A DNA stretch of 35,351 nt, taken from Planctomycetaceae bacterium. GTDB taxonomy: Bacteria > Planctomycetota > Planctomycetia > Pirellulales > UBA1268. Shown here one piece after another: positions 16,628-25,735 of this stretch. Position 1 is the stretch's first letter, and each line of letters begins with the position of its first letter. Where the stretch lies: assembly GCA_947449135.1 (NCBI GenBank), contig CANFQO010000029.1, forward strand, positions 1 through 35,351, written 5' to 3'. The notes beneath the pieces are model-generated. The model was not told the origin of the DNA. It worked only from the letters and a program-made list of their open reading frames with translations, and searched no databases. The position numbers and the translations under genes were made by a program.

Positions 16628-17386
16628 TCAGTTTGTTGCCGGGGCGGGGTCCTGTCCGGCTTCTGGCGGGGCAGCCGCCGCGGCCGGCTTGGGCTCCGGC
16701 ATCAGCTCGACAGTACGGGAGACGAGAGACGCCAACTCATTCAAAGGCACATCCGCGGCCAGTTCCTCGGGAACACGCCAGACGAGCACCGCCGAGACCT
16801 TGCTCTCGGGGTTCGACGAGACCCAGATCTGGGTCTCGCCGTTCGTTTCTTTCGACTCCGTAACGCTGGCGATTTCCCGTTCAAAGGGCTGCTGCCCCTC
16901 CAGTTTCAATATCGACCACGCCGGCTTGCCGCCACCATCGGCTTGAGGCTCGACCGTCTGCCAGTCCACCGTCTCAAACGGCGCTTTCCGGACCGCATCA
17001 CGAATTTCAGTTTTTATCGTGTCGAGGCTGCGCTCCCCATCGGTCACCGCCCACACGGTGAGCGTGGCCCACAGCTTCTCGTTGTTGAGGTCCCGAACGC
17101 GACGGTAGCCGATACGAGTGCCCGGGAAATCATTGAGAATCGGTGGCTTTGACCACTCCTTGTTCCCGTCCTGGTCCTCATCGGCAAACAGTTTGGGAAA
17201 GCGAAACTGTAGGCGGCCTCCGAGCAATTTCTTCGGCTCTTTGTGCAATCGCTGGAACTCGCTCTCTTGCCGATAGCGGTCCACGCTTTTGCTATAGGCC
17301 TCTTCATAGCTGCCCGCGAAGCATCCAGAGGCTGCGAGCAGACCGATGGCAGCCAAGCAAAATGAGCGGCGAACGATTGTTTCCAC
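16628..17386 (-). CDS. predicted lipoprotein, unknown function
   Basis: A 252-residue protein with an N-terminal signal ending in the lipobox LAASGC, so probably a lipid-anchored envelope protein. The mature part has no domain I can name; it includes RFPKLFADEDQDGNKEWSKP and a long mixed alpha/beta region, and ends in an Ala/Pro-rich tail. The start is GTG 17386, with GGAG 8 bases upstream on the minus strand. That ribosome binding site and start are part of a 14-bp tandem duplication (17374-17401). It is upstream of the unknown membrane protein on the same strand, 120 bases away. Confidence 0.65.
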   Translation of the reverse strand: METIVRRSFCLAAIGLLAASGCFAGSYEEAYSKSVDRYRQESEFQRLHKEPKKLLGGRLQFRFPKLFADEDQDGNKEWSKPPILNDFPGTRIGYRRVRDLNNEKLWATLTVWAVTDGERSLDTIKTEIRDAVRKAPFETVDWQTVEPQADGGGKPAWSILKLEGQQPFEREIASVTESKETNGETQIWVSSNPESKVSAVLVWRVPEELAADVPLNELASLVSRTVELMPEPKPAAAAAPPEAGQDPAPATN

Positions 17387-17401
17387 GCGATTGTCTCCAC
17401 G
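17374..17401. repeat. 14-bp tandem duplication at the start of the lipoprotein gene
   Basis: Two head-to-tail copies of CGATTGTTTCCACG / CGATTGTCTCCACG, one mismatch. On the minus strand each copy reads as a GTG-GA-ACA start-like string. The upstream copy now supplies GGAG as a ribosome binding site for the GTG in the downstream copy. Because 14 is not a multiple of three, only one of the two GTG codons is in frame with the lipoprotein. Confidence 0.7.
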
Positions 17402-17538
17402 CGACCGGGGCAGAGTATTGAAAGGACCGGACTTGGGACCTACCAGCGGAGCAGATTGTGACAGATTTATGGAATTCGCAACCGCGTCTTCCCGTGGGGC
17501 TCGCCCAAGTCTGATAGGCAGGAGCCGCCAGCGGCACC

Positions 17539-19470
17539 TTATTCAAGCGGGCGATCGCTGCGTTTCATCGCCGCGGCCTCTCTGGCCTCGGCGGTCAACA
17601 CGTTGATGTCAGGATGCCTGGGATCGAGCTGCGCGGCGATCCGCAATTCCACCAGCGCCGCCTCCGGTTCGCCGGTCATGAGGAGCAACCGCCCCAAGCG
17701 TGCACGCGGATCCGCACTGCGAGGCTGTAGCGACACGAGCCGGCGACAGGCGGCCATCGACTCCGAAAGGTTGCCGAGCATGGCGTGGGTGACCACGAGG
17801 TTGTGAATCGCGTCAACGTCGGTTGGATCGGACGCTGCGAGCGCCGTGAACTGTTCGAGTGCCTCGGCTGGACGACCGCTGCTTGCCAGAGCAATACCGA
17901 TGTTCGTGAGAGCGAGGCGGTTTGTGGGGTCGAGTGACACCGCCTGTGCAAACTCCTCGTCAGCCTCTGCAACACTGCCACCATCGCGAAGCGCCACGCC
18001 CAGGGCGTTATGCACGGCACTCCGTTTCTTGGCACTGACCGGCAGTCCCTCCATCGACTGCAGCGACTGGCGTAACTCCGCCACAGCCGTGGGCAGGTCT
18101 CCCTCGCGCCGGAGGATTTCGCCGTATTGAAAGCGGGCGATGAAATTCCCGGAGTCAGCCGCGATGGTGTGTTGGAAAAGTGTCTTGGAATTCTTCCAGA
18201 TGCCGATCTGCGATTCGTCGATGACGACGTAGGTGCAGACCAGCACTGCAAGAGCCGCGGCGCAGGCCCAGGTGAAGAACTTCCGTTCGGCAGGGCTGCG
18301 GCCCTCGTCGACGACGGAGGCCACTGACCAGACGACCGCCAGCATCAGGCCGATGTGAGGGATGTAGGTGAAGCGATCGGCGTAGGGTGCCACGCCGACA
18401 CGGCCCAGAACCCCGAGCGATGGCAGGAGCGCCACCAGAAACCAGGCCAGGCCGACGCCGACCGCGGGTCGAACGGACGGCCGGATCAGGGCGATCCCGA
18501 TGGGGATGAGAACCGGAAGGCTCGCGATAGCCACTGCGACAATCGACAGCAGCGGTTCGAGGTGGTGGTGCATCGGATGGAGGCCCGTCGGCCGGAGCGT
18601 GTGGAGGAGATACCACGCAAGCGAGTTGAACGCGTGACCGAACCTCGCGGTGGTGGGCTGGGCAGCGACCGTGGTGTCGATCGCATACGAATGGGTCACC
18701 AGCGTGATGGCCGTGAAGATGGCCGACAGTCCAAAGAGCGGCAGTTTCTCGATCAGAAGCGGCCGGCACGACGTGAGGCATTCGGCCCAGTTCACTTGCT
18801 TTGTTCCGGCGTTGCGTGAACGATTGGGGCTCGCAACACGGGCGAGCGGCCAGACATCGAGAAGCAGCAGGAGAACGGGGAGTGTGACGAGTGAGGACTT
18901 CGCCAGGCAGCCTGCCAGCATGGCGAGGAAGACGCCGCCAAACCGGGCTGCCGAGGGCTGTCGCCAATACCGCGAGTAGGCCAGCAGGGAGAGCGTCAGG
19001 AAGAATATCGCCAACACATCCTTCCGCTCAGCAATCCAGACCACGCTTTCTGCCCGCAGCGGGTGCAAAGCAAAGAGCAGCACGGTCACAGCACAGCGGC
19101 GAGGTGCCCCTGTCATACTGACCAGGGCCATGTAGAGAAGCCCGGTCGAGGCTCCATGGAGCAGGACGTTGGTCAGGTGAAAACCCCATGGTGCATTGCC
19201 GAAGAGGGTGGCATCGAGCTGTAAGGACAAAATCGTCAGCGGCGCCCAGAAGCCGAACACAACACGTGTGCAGGCGTCGCGAATGCCGGTGATAGAGAGT
19301 CCGCCCATCACCAGTGGGTTTTCAAAGACGTAGGCGCCGTCATCCCAGTCGACGAAACCGCAGCGTATGGCCGGCAGGAAGACCAAGCATGCCATCATGC
19401 CCAGCAGGCAGCCAGTGAGCCGGGCGCTTCGAGGATCAGCTCCCAGCCAGGTCTGACGCGTGGTGGTCAT
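17539..19470 (-). CDS. TMTC-like membrane protein with C-terminal TPR repeats
   Basis: A 643-residue polytopic protein resembling the bacterial TPR-containing relatives of TMTC/O-mannosyltransferases (GT-C fold). The N-terminal two thirds contains about ten hydrophobic segments. After the first comes CGFVDWDDGAYVFENPLV (near 38-55), with the acidic WDD loop expected at the catalytic site, and HPLRAESVVWIAERKDVLA (about 156-174), a signature of this family. From about residue 435 there are TPR-like repeats, including AVHNALGVALRDGGSVAEAD and LALTNIGIALASSGRPAEAL. A glycosyl transfer role is inferred from the family; donor and acceptor are unknown. Start is ATG 19470; 266 bases without a recognisable gene separate it from the MBL gene. 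Confidence 0.82.
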   Translation of the reverse strand: MTTTRQTWLGADPRSARLTGCLLGMMACLVFLPAIRCGFVDWDDGAYVFENPLVMGGLSITGIRDACTRVVFGFWAPLTILSLQLDATLFGNAPWGFHLTNVLLHGASTGLLYMALVSMTGAPRRCAVTVLLFALHPLRAESVVWIAERKDVLAIFFLTLSLLAYSRYWRQPSAARFGGVFLAMLAGCLAKSSLVTLPVLLLLLDVWPLARVASPNRSRNAGTKQVNWAECLTSCRPLLIEKLPLFGLSAIFTAITLVTHSYAIDTTVAAQPTTARFGHAFNSLAWYLLHTLRPTGLHPMHHHLEPLLSIVAVAIASLPVLIPIGIALIRPSVRPAVGVGLAWFLVALLPSLGVLGRVGVAPYADRFTYIPHIGLMLAVVWSVASVVDEGRSPAERKFFTWACAAALAVLVCTYVVIDESQIGIWKNSKTLFQHTIAADSGNFIARFQYGEILRREGDLPTAVAELRQSLQSMEGLPVSAKKRSAVHNALGVALRDGGSVAEADEEFAQAVSLDPTNRLALTNIGIALASSGRPAEALEQFTALAASDPTDVDAIHNLVVTHAMLGNLSESMAACRRLVSLQPRSADPRARLGRLLLMTGEPEAALVELRIAAQLDPRHPDINVLTAEAREAAAMKRSDRPLE

Positions 19471-19736
19471 AGGTTTGTCGATCCAGACTCAGCCTGAAGT
19501 CACGACCTCAGGACTCCCGTGGACCCGATGGGTTGTCGAAGCCGCTGTATCGTACGTGTGTCATGACGCCGCCTTTCCAAACTAAGCTACTGGAATCCAT
19601 CGTGCCGACAAACGGTTTCCCACAAATGCTTCGTGTCGACTGTCACGAACCGATTCGGCCGGAGCGACTTATTCGCCAGCATTGCGGGCCTTGCCGGCGC
19701 TGACGCTCGACGCCCTACCCAAGGTCGACAGGTGTA

Positions 19737-20855
19737 TCAGCGGGGGCTGACTTCCAGAGTCGTGGCGGCCTTTGCGGCGAACCGGTACGTCGTGCCGATC
19801 GCCGACTGGCTGACTCGATCGCCGTAGGCGTTGGCCAGTGCGTGGACTGCCCGCCAGCCGGTGCAGTGGCCGGGGATGAGGAACGGGATGTCGAACGGCT
19901 CCAGTCCGGCGACCGTCTCGGGGATGATCCGCTCCATCGCGCCGCCGAGATGGAGCCCGCCAAGGACGGCGTGGATCGGAACACCCGGAAACAGCCAGCG
20001 AACCTCCGTGCAGACGTTGACGATCCCAGCATGCGAACAGGCGCTGAACACGACAAGGCCGAGATCCTTGACGTGAACGACCACCATCCGCTCGTCCATC
20101 AGGAGCGGGTCTGGCTGCCAGTCGCCCCCCGCTGGCCTGCAGAGATGGTCCGACCGCCCCTTCTCAAACGCTGACACGCGGGGGATCTCGCCGCTGTAGT
20201 AGAAGTGCCCATCGAGAATCGCGCGGGCTTCATGCGAGTTGACGACCGTTGCTCCGGCCTCTTCCATCCGCTCCGCGGAGATGACCTTGTCGGCCGGCAC
20301 GATCCGGCCATCGGGCAGACGGAGGCCGCGCTCCACGAACATGTCAGGATTGACGTGGACCGCTACCCTGCCCCGCCCTCGCTTGGCGACGATTACGGGC
20401 AGCGTCTGCGGCAGGGCGCCCATGTGGTCCCAGTGTCCGTGGGTGATCGCGATCGCCTCCACCTCGGCAAGATCGACCCCGAGCGCCCGGCAGTTGTGCA
20501 GAAACGCGTTTCCCTCCGTGCCGACGTCGAACAGGAGCACGTGCTCGGTGTCGCCGACGCGGGTGCGGAGTCGCAGCCCGTAGCCAAGGTTGGCGACGCA
20601 GAGGGTCTCGCCCGACACGACCGTGGCTCCGGCGGTGACGATGTTCGACAGCTCCGAGGTCGCAAAGGGTGTCTTGGTGACGTAGGTGTCGCTGACGTCA
20701 TCGGAGAGCACGTCGATGACGAGCGACTCAACCGCGACGAGCGGCGGATGGTTTGACGGTGCCGTTTCGGCCGCCCAGGTCAGGCTGTTGGCTGCGGTGG
20801 CGAGCGAGAGGGAGATAGAGAGCACGAAGACAGCAAAACGCAGCATTCTCATCAT
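19737..20855 (-). CDS. secreted MBL-fold metallo-hydrolase
   Basis: A 372-residue metallo-beta-lactamase-fold protein. An N-terminal hydrophobic segment (MMRMLRFAVFVLSISLSLAT...) looks like a signal peptide. The metal motif THGHWDHMG is the HxHxDH signature, followed by FSACSHAGIVN and IPGHCTGWRA, which supply further ligands. The arrangement resembles the COG1237 group (dihydropteroate-synthase-related MBL proteins), though a signal peptide is unusual for that group. I start at ATG 20855; an ATG directly after it is equally possible, and the open frame extends further upstream without support. The hairpin at 20997-21030 separates it from the fasciclin gene, so it probably has its own promoter in 20856-20996. 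Confidence 0.82.
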   Translation of the reverse strand: MMRMLRFAVFVLSISLSLATAANSLTWAAETAPSNHPPLVAVESLVIDVLSDDVSDTYVTKTPFATSELSNIVTAGATVVSGETLCVANLGYGLRLRTRVGDTEHVLLFDVGTEGNAFLHNCRALGVDLAEVEAIAITHGHWDHMGALPQTLPVIVAKRGRGRVAVHVNPDMFVERGLRLPDGRIVPADKVISAERMEEAGATVVNSHEARAILDGHFYYSGEIPRVSAFEKGRSDHLCRPAGGDWQPDPLLMDERMVVVHVKDLGLVVFSACSHAGIVNVCTEVRWLFPGVPIHAVLGGLHLGGAMERIIPETVAGLEPFDIPFLIPGHCTGWRAVHALANAYGDRVSQSAIGTTYRFAAKAATTLEVSPR

Positions 20856-20996
20856 CGCCGTCGATCCCAGAGGAGTCGCTCTCGAAGGGGTTTCGTGTGG
20901 TGGGCTGGGGTGAGGGCACCAGACCGGATTGTGCAACGGCAACGTAGCAGAAGCGTGCGGCTGAGCGAATCCGCTGCCGGATGTCGCTGAAACACA

Positions 20997-21030
20997 GACG
21001 CCCCGCAGGAGCGAAATCCTGCGGGGCGTC
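20997..21030 (-). terminator. hairpin terminator downstream of the fasciclin gene
   Basis: A perfect 14-bp stem, GACGCCCCGCAGGA paired with TCCTGCGGGGCGTC, around a 6-base loop (GCGAAA). It lies 38 bases after the stop of the fasciclin gene on the minus strand and is followed by a short T-containing run (CTGTGTTT). The stem is strong; the T run is modest, so intrinsic termination is likely but not certain. Confidence 0.7.
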
Positions 21031-21067
21031 GTGGCAATTGAGAAGGGGGAAAGTGCCGTTGTTCAGG

Positions 21068-21694
21068 TCAGGGCAGAATCACGGAGTCGATCACATGGAT
21101 CACGCCGTTACTTGCCTTGATGTCGGTCTTCGTGACGTTGGCCTTCCCAGTGGCCGTGCCGACCTTCACGCCGCCGTCGGTCGAGATACTGACGGTCTTG
21201 CCGCCGGCGGTTGTGGCCTCGGTCAGCTTGACGACATCGGCGGCGTAGACAGTGCCAGGCACCACGTGAAGCAGCAGGATTTCCTTGAGCTTGTCCTTAT
21301 TTTCGGGCTTCAGAAGTGTCTCGACCGTGCCTGCAGGCAGCTTTGCAAAAGCCTCGTCAGTCGGCGCGAAGACTGTGAATGGCCCGGGACCCTTGAGCGT
21401 TGAAACAAGGTCTGCCGCCCCGAGGGCTGCGGCCAGGGTCTTAAACGTCCCTGCCCCGACGGCCGTGTCCACGATGTCTTTCGGTGCTTGCTGCACAACC
21501 ACCTGATGAACCGGTTGAGACACCACCCGTTCATGGATGATGGTCTCATGGACGACGGTCGGGTGAACGACCCGGGATGATTGCACGGCATTGCCACGGC
21601 TGCCCTTGCAGGGCGCCGCCCACGTGGGGGAAGCCAGCAGGGCCAAGGCAGATGTGGAAATCGCGAGAACCGCACAAAGTCGGGTCAGTTTCAT
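21068..21694 (-). CDS. secreted fasciclin (FAS1) domain protein
   Basis: A 208-residue secreted protein with one FAS1 domain. The signal peptide (about 1-26, ending SPTWAA) is followed by a His/Val-rich linker ([17 protein letters not shown]) and the FAS1 domain from about residue 75. The FAS1 H1 and H2 boxes are visible: [17 protein letters not shown] and the C-terminal [12 protein letters not shown], with LLLHVVPG between. Such domains mediate adhesion or matrix binding. GGAG lies 8 bases before ATG 21694 on the minus strand. It is divergent from the DUF1080 gene, with 298 bases between them in which I see no other gene, and has its own hairpin terminator. Confidence 0.92.
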   Translation of the reverse strand: MKLTRLCAVLAISTSALALLASPTWAAPCKGSRGNAVQSSRVVHPTVVHETIIHERVVSQPVHQVVVQQAPKDIVDTAVGAGTFKTLAAALGAADLVSTLKGPGPFTVFAPTDEAFAKLPAGTVETLLKPENKDKLKEILLLHVVPGTVYAADVVKLTEATTAGGKTVSISTDGGVKVGTATGKANVTKTDIKASNGVIHVIDSVILP

Positions 21695-21992
21695 AGAATG
21701 AGCTCCAAGAAAAGCTGGACAAGATCGGTCAGAGGGCCGTTTGCTGCAGAAGAAACACACCTTCTACCATACTAGACCGCACTCCCGCAGCGGGGCTAAC
21801 CGACTCAGGCGGCGTGGGTTCAAAATAATTCGGTGCTCGGGAGCGGTGCGATTGATGCAGCGGTCGTGACCGGGCTATTCTTGGCTCGTCGCCGCGCCAA
21901 AAAATACGGTTGCGGTTGGGCCGTCTGTCGTGGGATTTGCCGGGCCGCGAGGCAGTTCCCTCTGGAGTATCTGTTCCGAGGAGAAGCGTGTG

Positions 21993-22643
21993 ATGATGAG
22001 GACGTTGGCATCGATCGTCTTGGCGTGTCTGCTGATGGCCGCAGCGCATGCGGAACCGAATGCTCCGGCACTGGTGCCGGATGGCGACGGCTACCTCCCC
22101 CTGTTCAATGGCCGGGATCTGACGGGCTGGCAGATCTGGAAGAATAAGGCTGATTTTCAGATCAAGGATGGCATCGTCCGCTGCCAGCGTGGCGGTGACG
22201 GACAGTTCATGCTCTATATGGGCCGTGAATTCGCCGACTTCGAACTGGTCGTGGAATGGCGGGTCTCGCCGAAGGGAAACAGCGGTGTGTTCATCCGCTC
22301 TCCTTTCCGGGAATGGCCGTGGGATACGGGCTATGAGGTGCAGATCTCCAACGAGCAGCCGCCCCGCGACGACATGCATTGCTCAGGCTCGCTCTACGGG
22401 TATGCCGGCGTTCAGCCCCGCCCTGACGAAACTCCCGAACGATGGCGGACCTATGTCATTCGCGCCGTGAAGAATCGGATCACGGTGACCGTCGACGGCA
22501 CGCAGGTAGTCGACTTCGATCAGACCACCACCGACAAGACCCGTGACAAGTCGCTGAAGGGATTCATTGGTGTGCAAGACAGCCACTCCGGAGACGAGGG
22601 CACCTGGGTGGAATACCGAACCATCAAGGTGAAGCCTCTGTAG
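21993..22643 (+). CDS. secreted DUF1080 (3-keto-disaccharide hydrolase) protein
   Basis: A 216-residue exported protein with a signal peptide (LASIVLACLLMAAAHA) and one DUF1080 domain, a concanavalin-like beta-sandwich common in planctomycetes and associated with sugar hydrolysis. Family blocks are visible: YLPLFNGRDLTGWQIW, FELVVEWRVSPKGNSGVFIR, YEVQISNEQPPRDDMHCSGS and ERWRTYVIRA, and the end WVEYRTIKVKPL. I choose ATG 21993 (a second ATG follows directly) because GAGGAG lies upstream at 21978-21983. It is convergent with the large dehydrogenase gene, 53 bases away, and may work with it on extracellular sugars; that link is inference. Confidence 0.9.
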   Translation: MMRTLASIVLACLLMAAAHAEPNAPALVPDGDGYLPLFNGRDLTGWQIWKNKADFQIKDGIVRCQRGGDGQFMLYMGREFADFELVVEWRVSPKGNSGVFIRSPFREWPWDTGYEVQISNEQPPRDDMHCSGSLYGYAGVQPRPDETPERWRTYVIRAVKNRITVTVDGTQVVDFDQTTTDKTRDKSLKGFIGVQDSHSGDEGTWVEYRTIKVKPL

Positions 22644-22696
22644 GTGCTCGCTTCGGCTTGCCCCTACTCCCTGCTCCCTTCGCGGGTCGCATAGCG

Positions 22697-25600
22697 TCAG
22701 CGGGCGGCGGGAGAGGCCTGTGACCTGAGATACCGGATCAGGTCGATGACATCGGTGTCAGAGAGGTTGGCGAGTAGTCCCTCGGGCATGAGCGAGGTGC
22801 TCGCGATCTCCCGCGACTCGATCTCCGCGACGGAAATCGTGATGGGCTCCGGCTGGTTTGCCACCCGCAGCCTGAGCTGATGCTCGTTCTCCTCCGCGGG
22901 AATGCCGGAATAGACCCGGCCATCGTCAAGCAGGATGACCTGCATGCGGTAGGCATCCTGAATGACCTCGCTGGGGGTCAGGATGTTGCTCAGCAGATAT
23001 TCCAGATTGCCGCGATTCGCCCCGGTGAGTTCGGGACCGATTTCACCGCCGTTGCCATGAAGCCTGTGGCAGCTAGCGCAGGCCCGGCTGTAGACCGCCT
23101 TGCCGTTCGCCAGATCGCCCTTCTCGATCGCAGCGTCGGTGAGCAGCCCACGGTACTTTGCATAGGCCGCTTCCTTGTCGGCCGGCAAGACATCGATCGG
23201 CCCCCAGACATCGACGAACGTCGGTCCAAGAATCCGCTGCAACTGTCTTGTCAACTGGGCCGGCACGTCCTGCTTCGGGATCCGGCCCGTGCGGATCGCC
23301 TCGGTCAACAGCCGGCCGTGACTGCTCCGCGCGGCGAGTGAATACACCGCCTCCCGTCGCTCGTCTTCGGAGAACGACGGGTAGCGTTCGAGTAACGCTG
23401 TTGCGATCGCAGGATCATCGTAGGCGGCCACTGCACGGATCGCCTCCCGTCGCAGGGCCGCATCGTCGAGCAGACTCACGAGCCTGTGCCCAAGCGAGGG
23501 AGCCTTTCTCCCGGCGAGCGTCGTGATCGCCCGACCACGGCGGGCAGACGTGGCCGCAGGATCGTCGATCGCCTGCTCGAGCGTGGCCAGGACCTGCGAG
23601 TCGCCGAACTGCTGCGACAATTCGACGGCGATCTCCGCGGTCCTTCCTCCGGCGGCAACGAGCTGGTCGCGAACCTCGCCCCAGGCCGGTGGCGGCTGCA
23701 TGTCGGCCCGCCCATCGACCGCGTCCCGCACGCCGAGCAACATCGCTTCACGTCGCCCCGTCTCAGCCGTGGCGATTGCCCTTAGGAGCAACTCGAACTG
23801 TCCGGCCGTAGCGAGCCTCCGTGCGACATGCCGTGAGAGCAGCGAAATGTCGGTCGATGTCGCCAACCGCACGGCCGAGTCGATGTTGCCGAGAACGAGC
23901 GGCTCGAGGCCAAACCAGATCAGCTTTGGAATGTTGTGGTCATCCCGATCCTCCGCATGCGTGGCCAGCCCCTCGATGATCGGCCAGGCGGCGTCAGGCG
24001 ACAGTCGCTGGATCGCCGAGGCGAGATAGAGCCGCACGACAGGCGACGGGTCGCTTTGTGCAAGCCGTGCGAAGGCGGCGGCCTCGGCGGGCGTGGCGTC
24101 GCGGTCTTCGCAGAGGAGTTGGATCGCCCAGCCACGGATGAATTCGTCAGGGTCGTCGAGGGCTGCCATGAGCTCATCACGGCCGATCGCTCCGGTGACG
24201 TGGAGTGCCCAGAGGCCGCGCAGCCGCATGTCGACGTCCTTCGAGTTGCGAAATATCTCCTTGAGTTGCGCGACTGCCCGCGGGTCGATAGGTGCCGGTC
24301 GGGCCGCGTCGCGGCGACGCTCTGCCGCCCGATGCTGCAGGATCGTCCGCGCCTGCGTTGCATGCCAGACGCTTGGGGCCTGTTGCAACGCAGCCAAGGC
24401 GACGTCGTTGAGCGATCCCAGGTCGGCGTCGCGATTCGGGAAGGCTGTGGCGGCGGAGTTCTCCGCGGCGATTCGGTAGACGCGGCCGGTGTCAGGATGC
24501 TCCACCTTGGAGCCGCAGATGTCGGCATCGTGCCAGTCGAGGGCGTAGACCGACCCATCCGGGCCGATGTCGACGCTGAAGCCGACCCAGTGCTCGTTGT
24601 TGGCGAGGAGAAACTCGTCGCCGTGCCTGCCAAAGTAGCCGCTCCCCTGCCGCTCGAGGATATCGGTGAGGATGGCGTGCTGGTGAATGTTGGCCATAAA
24701 GATGCGGCCCCGGTATGGCTCGGGAAACGCATCCGACTGATAGATCCGGGCACCGCCATGCGCCGACGCGTGGGCGTGGTCGGCGATCGTGCGGATGTCG
24801 GAATACACGTGCGGGCTGATGTGGCTGCCGCCCTGACGGTGATAGATGCCGCCGGGGATGACGTGCCAGAGGTGCGGAATCACGCACGCCGTGATGAACA
24901 GCTGGCCCTTGGCGTTGTAATCGATGCCCCAGGGGTTGCTGAACCCGTGAGCCACGACCTCGAAGCGGTCCTTCACGGGATGGTAACGCCACACGCCGCC
25001 ATCGATCTTCACGGGCGTGTCGGCATACTCGTGCTGCTCTGGGAACGGCTCCTTGTGCGTATAGATGCGGCCCTTGCCGACGGGGCGGCCGACGTTTGAC
25101 GGCGTCGCGAAGCCCTGCAGACCGTAGAGCCAGCCGTCGGGGCCCCAGATGAAACTGTTGAGCGTTTCATGACGGTCGGCGATGCCCCAGCCCGTCAGGC
25201 GAACCTCGATGGCATCCATGTCGGCCTGATCATCGCCGTTTCGATCGGGCACGAAGAGTAGATTGGGGGGCGCACCGAGCCAGAGTCCGCCAAAACCGAC
25301 CGCGATTGCCGAGGGAAACGGAATGCCTTCAAGAAACACCTTGCGGCTGTCGGCCGTGCCATCGTGGTCGTTGTCCTCCAGGATGATGATCCTGCTTCTG
25401 CCGATATTGGAAAAGCCGTGGCCGCGGCTCTCGTAATCCCGATTCTCGGCGATCCACATCCGGCCCCTGGCATCAAAGCAGAACGCAAAGGGCTGGCTAA
25501 TCATCGGCTCGGCGGCGAAGAGGCTCGCTCGGAATCCTGGCGGCACCGTCATCGCGCCGACCGCCTCGTCAGGGGTGAGAAATTTCGCCGCCCGGGCCCG

Positions 25601-25735
25601 CTCCTGGGCCTGCTTCCAGTCTGCCGGCCCGGGCACGGCGACCTCGTGCGCAGCCGCCGTGATCCAGCAGGCAAGAACAAGAACCACTGCAGAGACAGCG
25701 ATGGCGCTCCAGCGGCTGCTTAGCGGCGTGCTCAT
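22697..25735 (-). CDS. PVC-type secreted dehydrogenase with HEAT repeats and cytochrome c domain
   Basis: A 1012-residue planctomycete-type membrane-bound/secreted dehydrogenase. After a signal segment (about 8-30), residues about 50-450 form a PQQ-dehydrogenase-like beta-propeller: PPGFRASLFAAEPMISQPFA, MWIAENRDYE, GPDGWLYGLQGF and NPWGIDYNAKGQLFITAC are the usual blades. HEAT-like helical repeats follow (about 480-850). The C-terminal cytochrome c domain has the heme motif CASCH at 886-890 and the usual ILTPSEVIQDAY segment; the methionine of SLMPEG is the probable distal ligand. ATG 25735 has AAAGG 7 bases upstream; an earlier ATG at 25750 lacks one. Substrate is probably a sugar or polyol, as inferred for the family. 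Confidence 0.92.
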   Translation of the reverse strand: MSTPLSSRWSAIAVSAVVLVLACWITAAAHEVAVPGPADWKQAQERARAAKFLTPDEAVGAMTVPPGFRASLFAAEPMISQPFAFCFDARGRMWIAENRDYESRGHGFSNIGRSRIIILEDNDHDGTADSRKVFLEGIPFPSAIAVGFGGLWLGAPPNLLFVPDRNGDDQADMDAIEVRLTGWGIADRHETLNSFIWGPDGWLYGLQGFATPSNVGRPVGKGRIYTHKEPFPEQHEYADTPVKIDGGVWRYHPVKDRFEVVAHGFSNPWGIDYNAKGQLFITACVIPHLWHVIPGGIYHRQGGSHISPHVYSDIRTIADHAHASAHGGARIYQSDAFPEPYRGRIFMANIHQHAILTDILERQGSGYFGRHGDEFLLANNEHWVGFSVDIGPDGSVYALDWHDADICGSKVEHPDTGRVYRIAAENSAATAFPNRDADLGSLNDVALAALQQAPSVWHATQARTILQHRAAERRRDAARPAPIDPRAVAQLKEIFRNSKDVDMRLRGLWALHVTGAIGRDELMAALDDPDEFIRGWAIQLLCEDRDATPAEAAAFARLAQSDPSPVVRLYLASAIQRLSPDAAWPIIEGLATHAEDRDDHNIPKLIWFGLEPLVLGNIDSAVRLATSTDISLLSRHVARRLATAGQFELLLRAIATAETGRREAMLLGVRDAVDGRADMQPPPAWGEVRDQLVAAGGRTAEIAVELSQQFGDSQVLATLEQAIDDPAATSARRGRAITTLAGRKAPSLGHRLVSLLDDAALRREAIRAVAAYDDPAIATALLERYPSFSEDERREAVYSLAARSSHGRLLTEAIRTGRIPKQDVPAQLTRQLQRILGPTFVDVWGPIDVLPADKEAAYAKYRGLLTDAAIEKGDLANGKAVYSRACASCHRLHGNGGEIGPELTGANRGNLEYLLSNILTPSEVIQDAYRMQVILLDDGRVYSGIPAEENEHQLRLRVANQPEPITISVAEIESREIASTSLMPEGLLANLSDTDVIDLIRYLRSQASPAAR

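Noticed and set aside
19471-19736. Possible gene between the TPR protein and the MBL hydrolase (64-codon plus-strand frame from 19633)
   Set aside because: No domain, no ribosome binding site, and the frame runs into the antisense of the MBL gene.
23936-25099. 387-codon plus-strand open frame inside the dehydrogenase gene
   Set aside because: Antisense to the conserved propeller and HEAT region; no ribosome binding site or recognisable motif.
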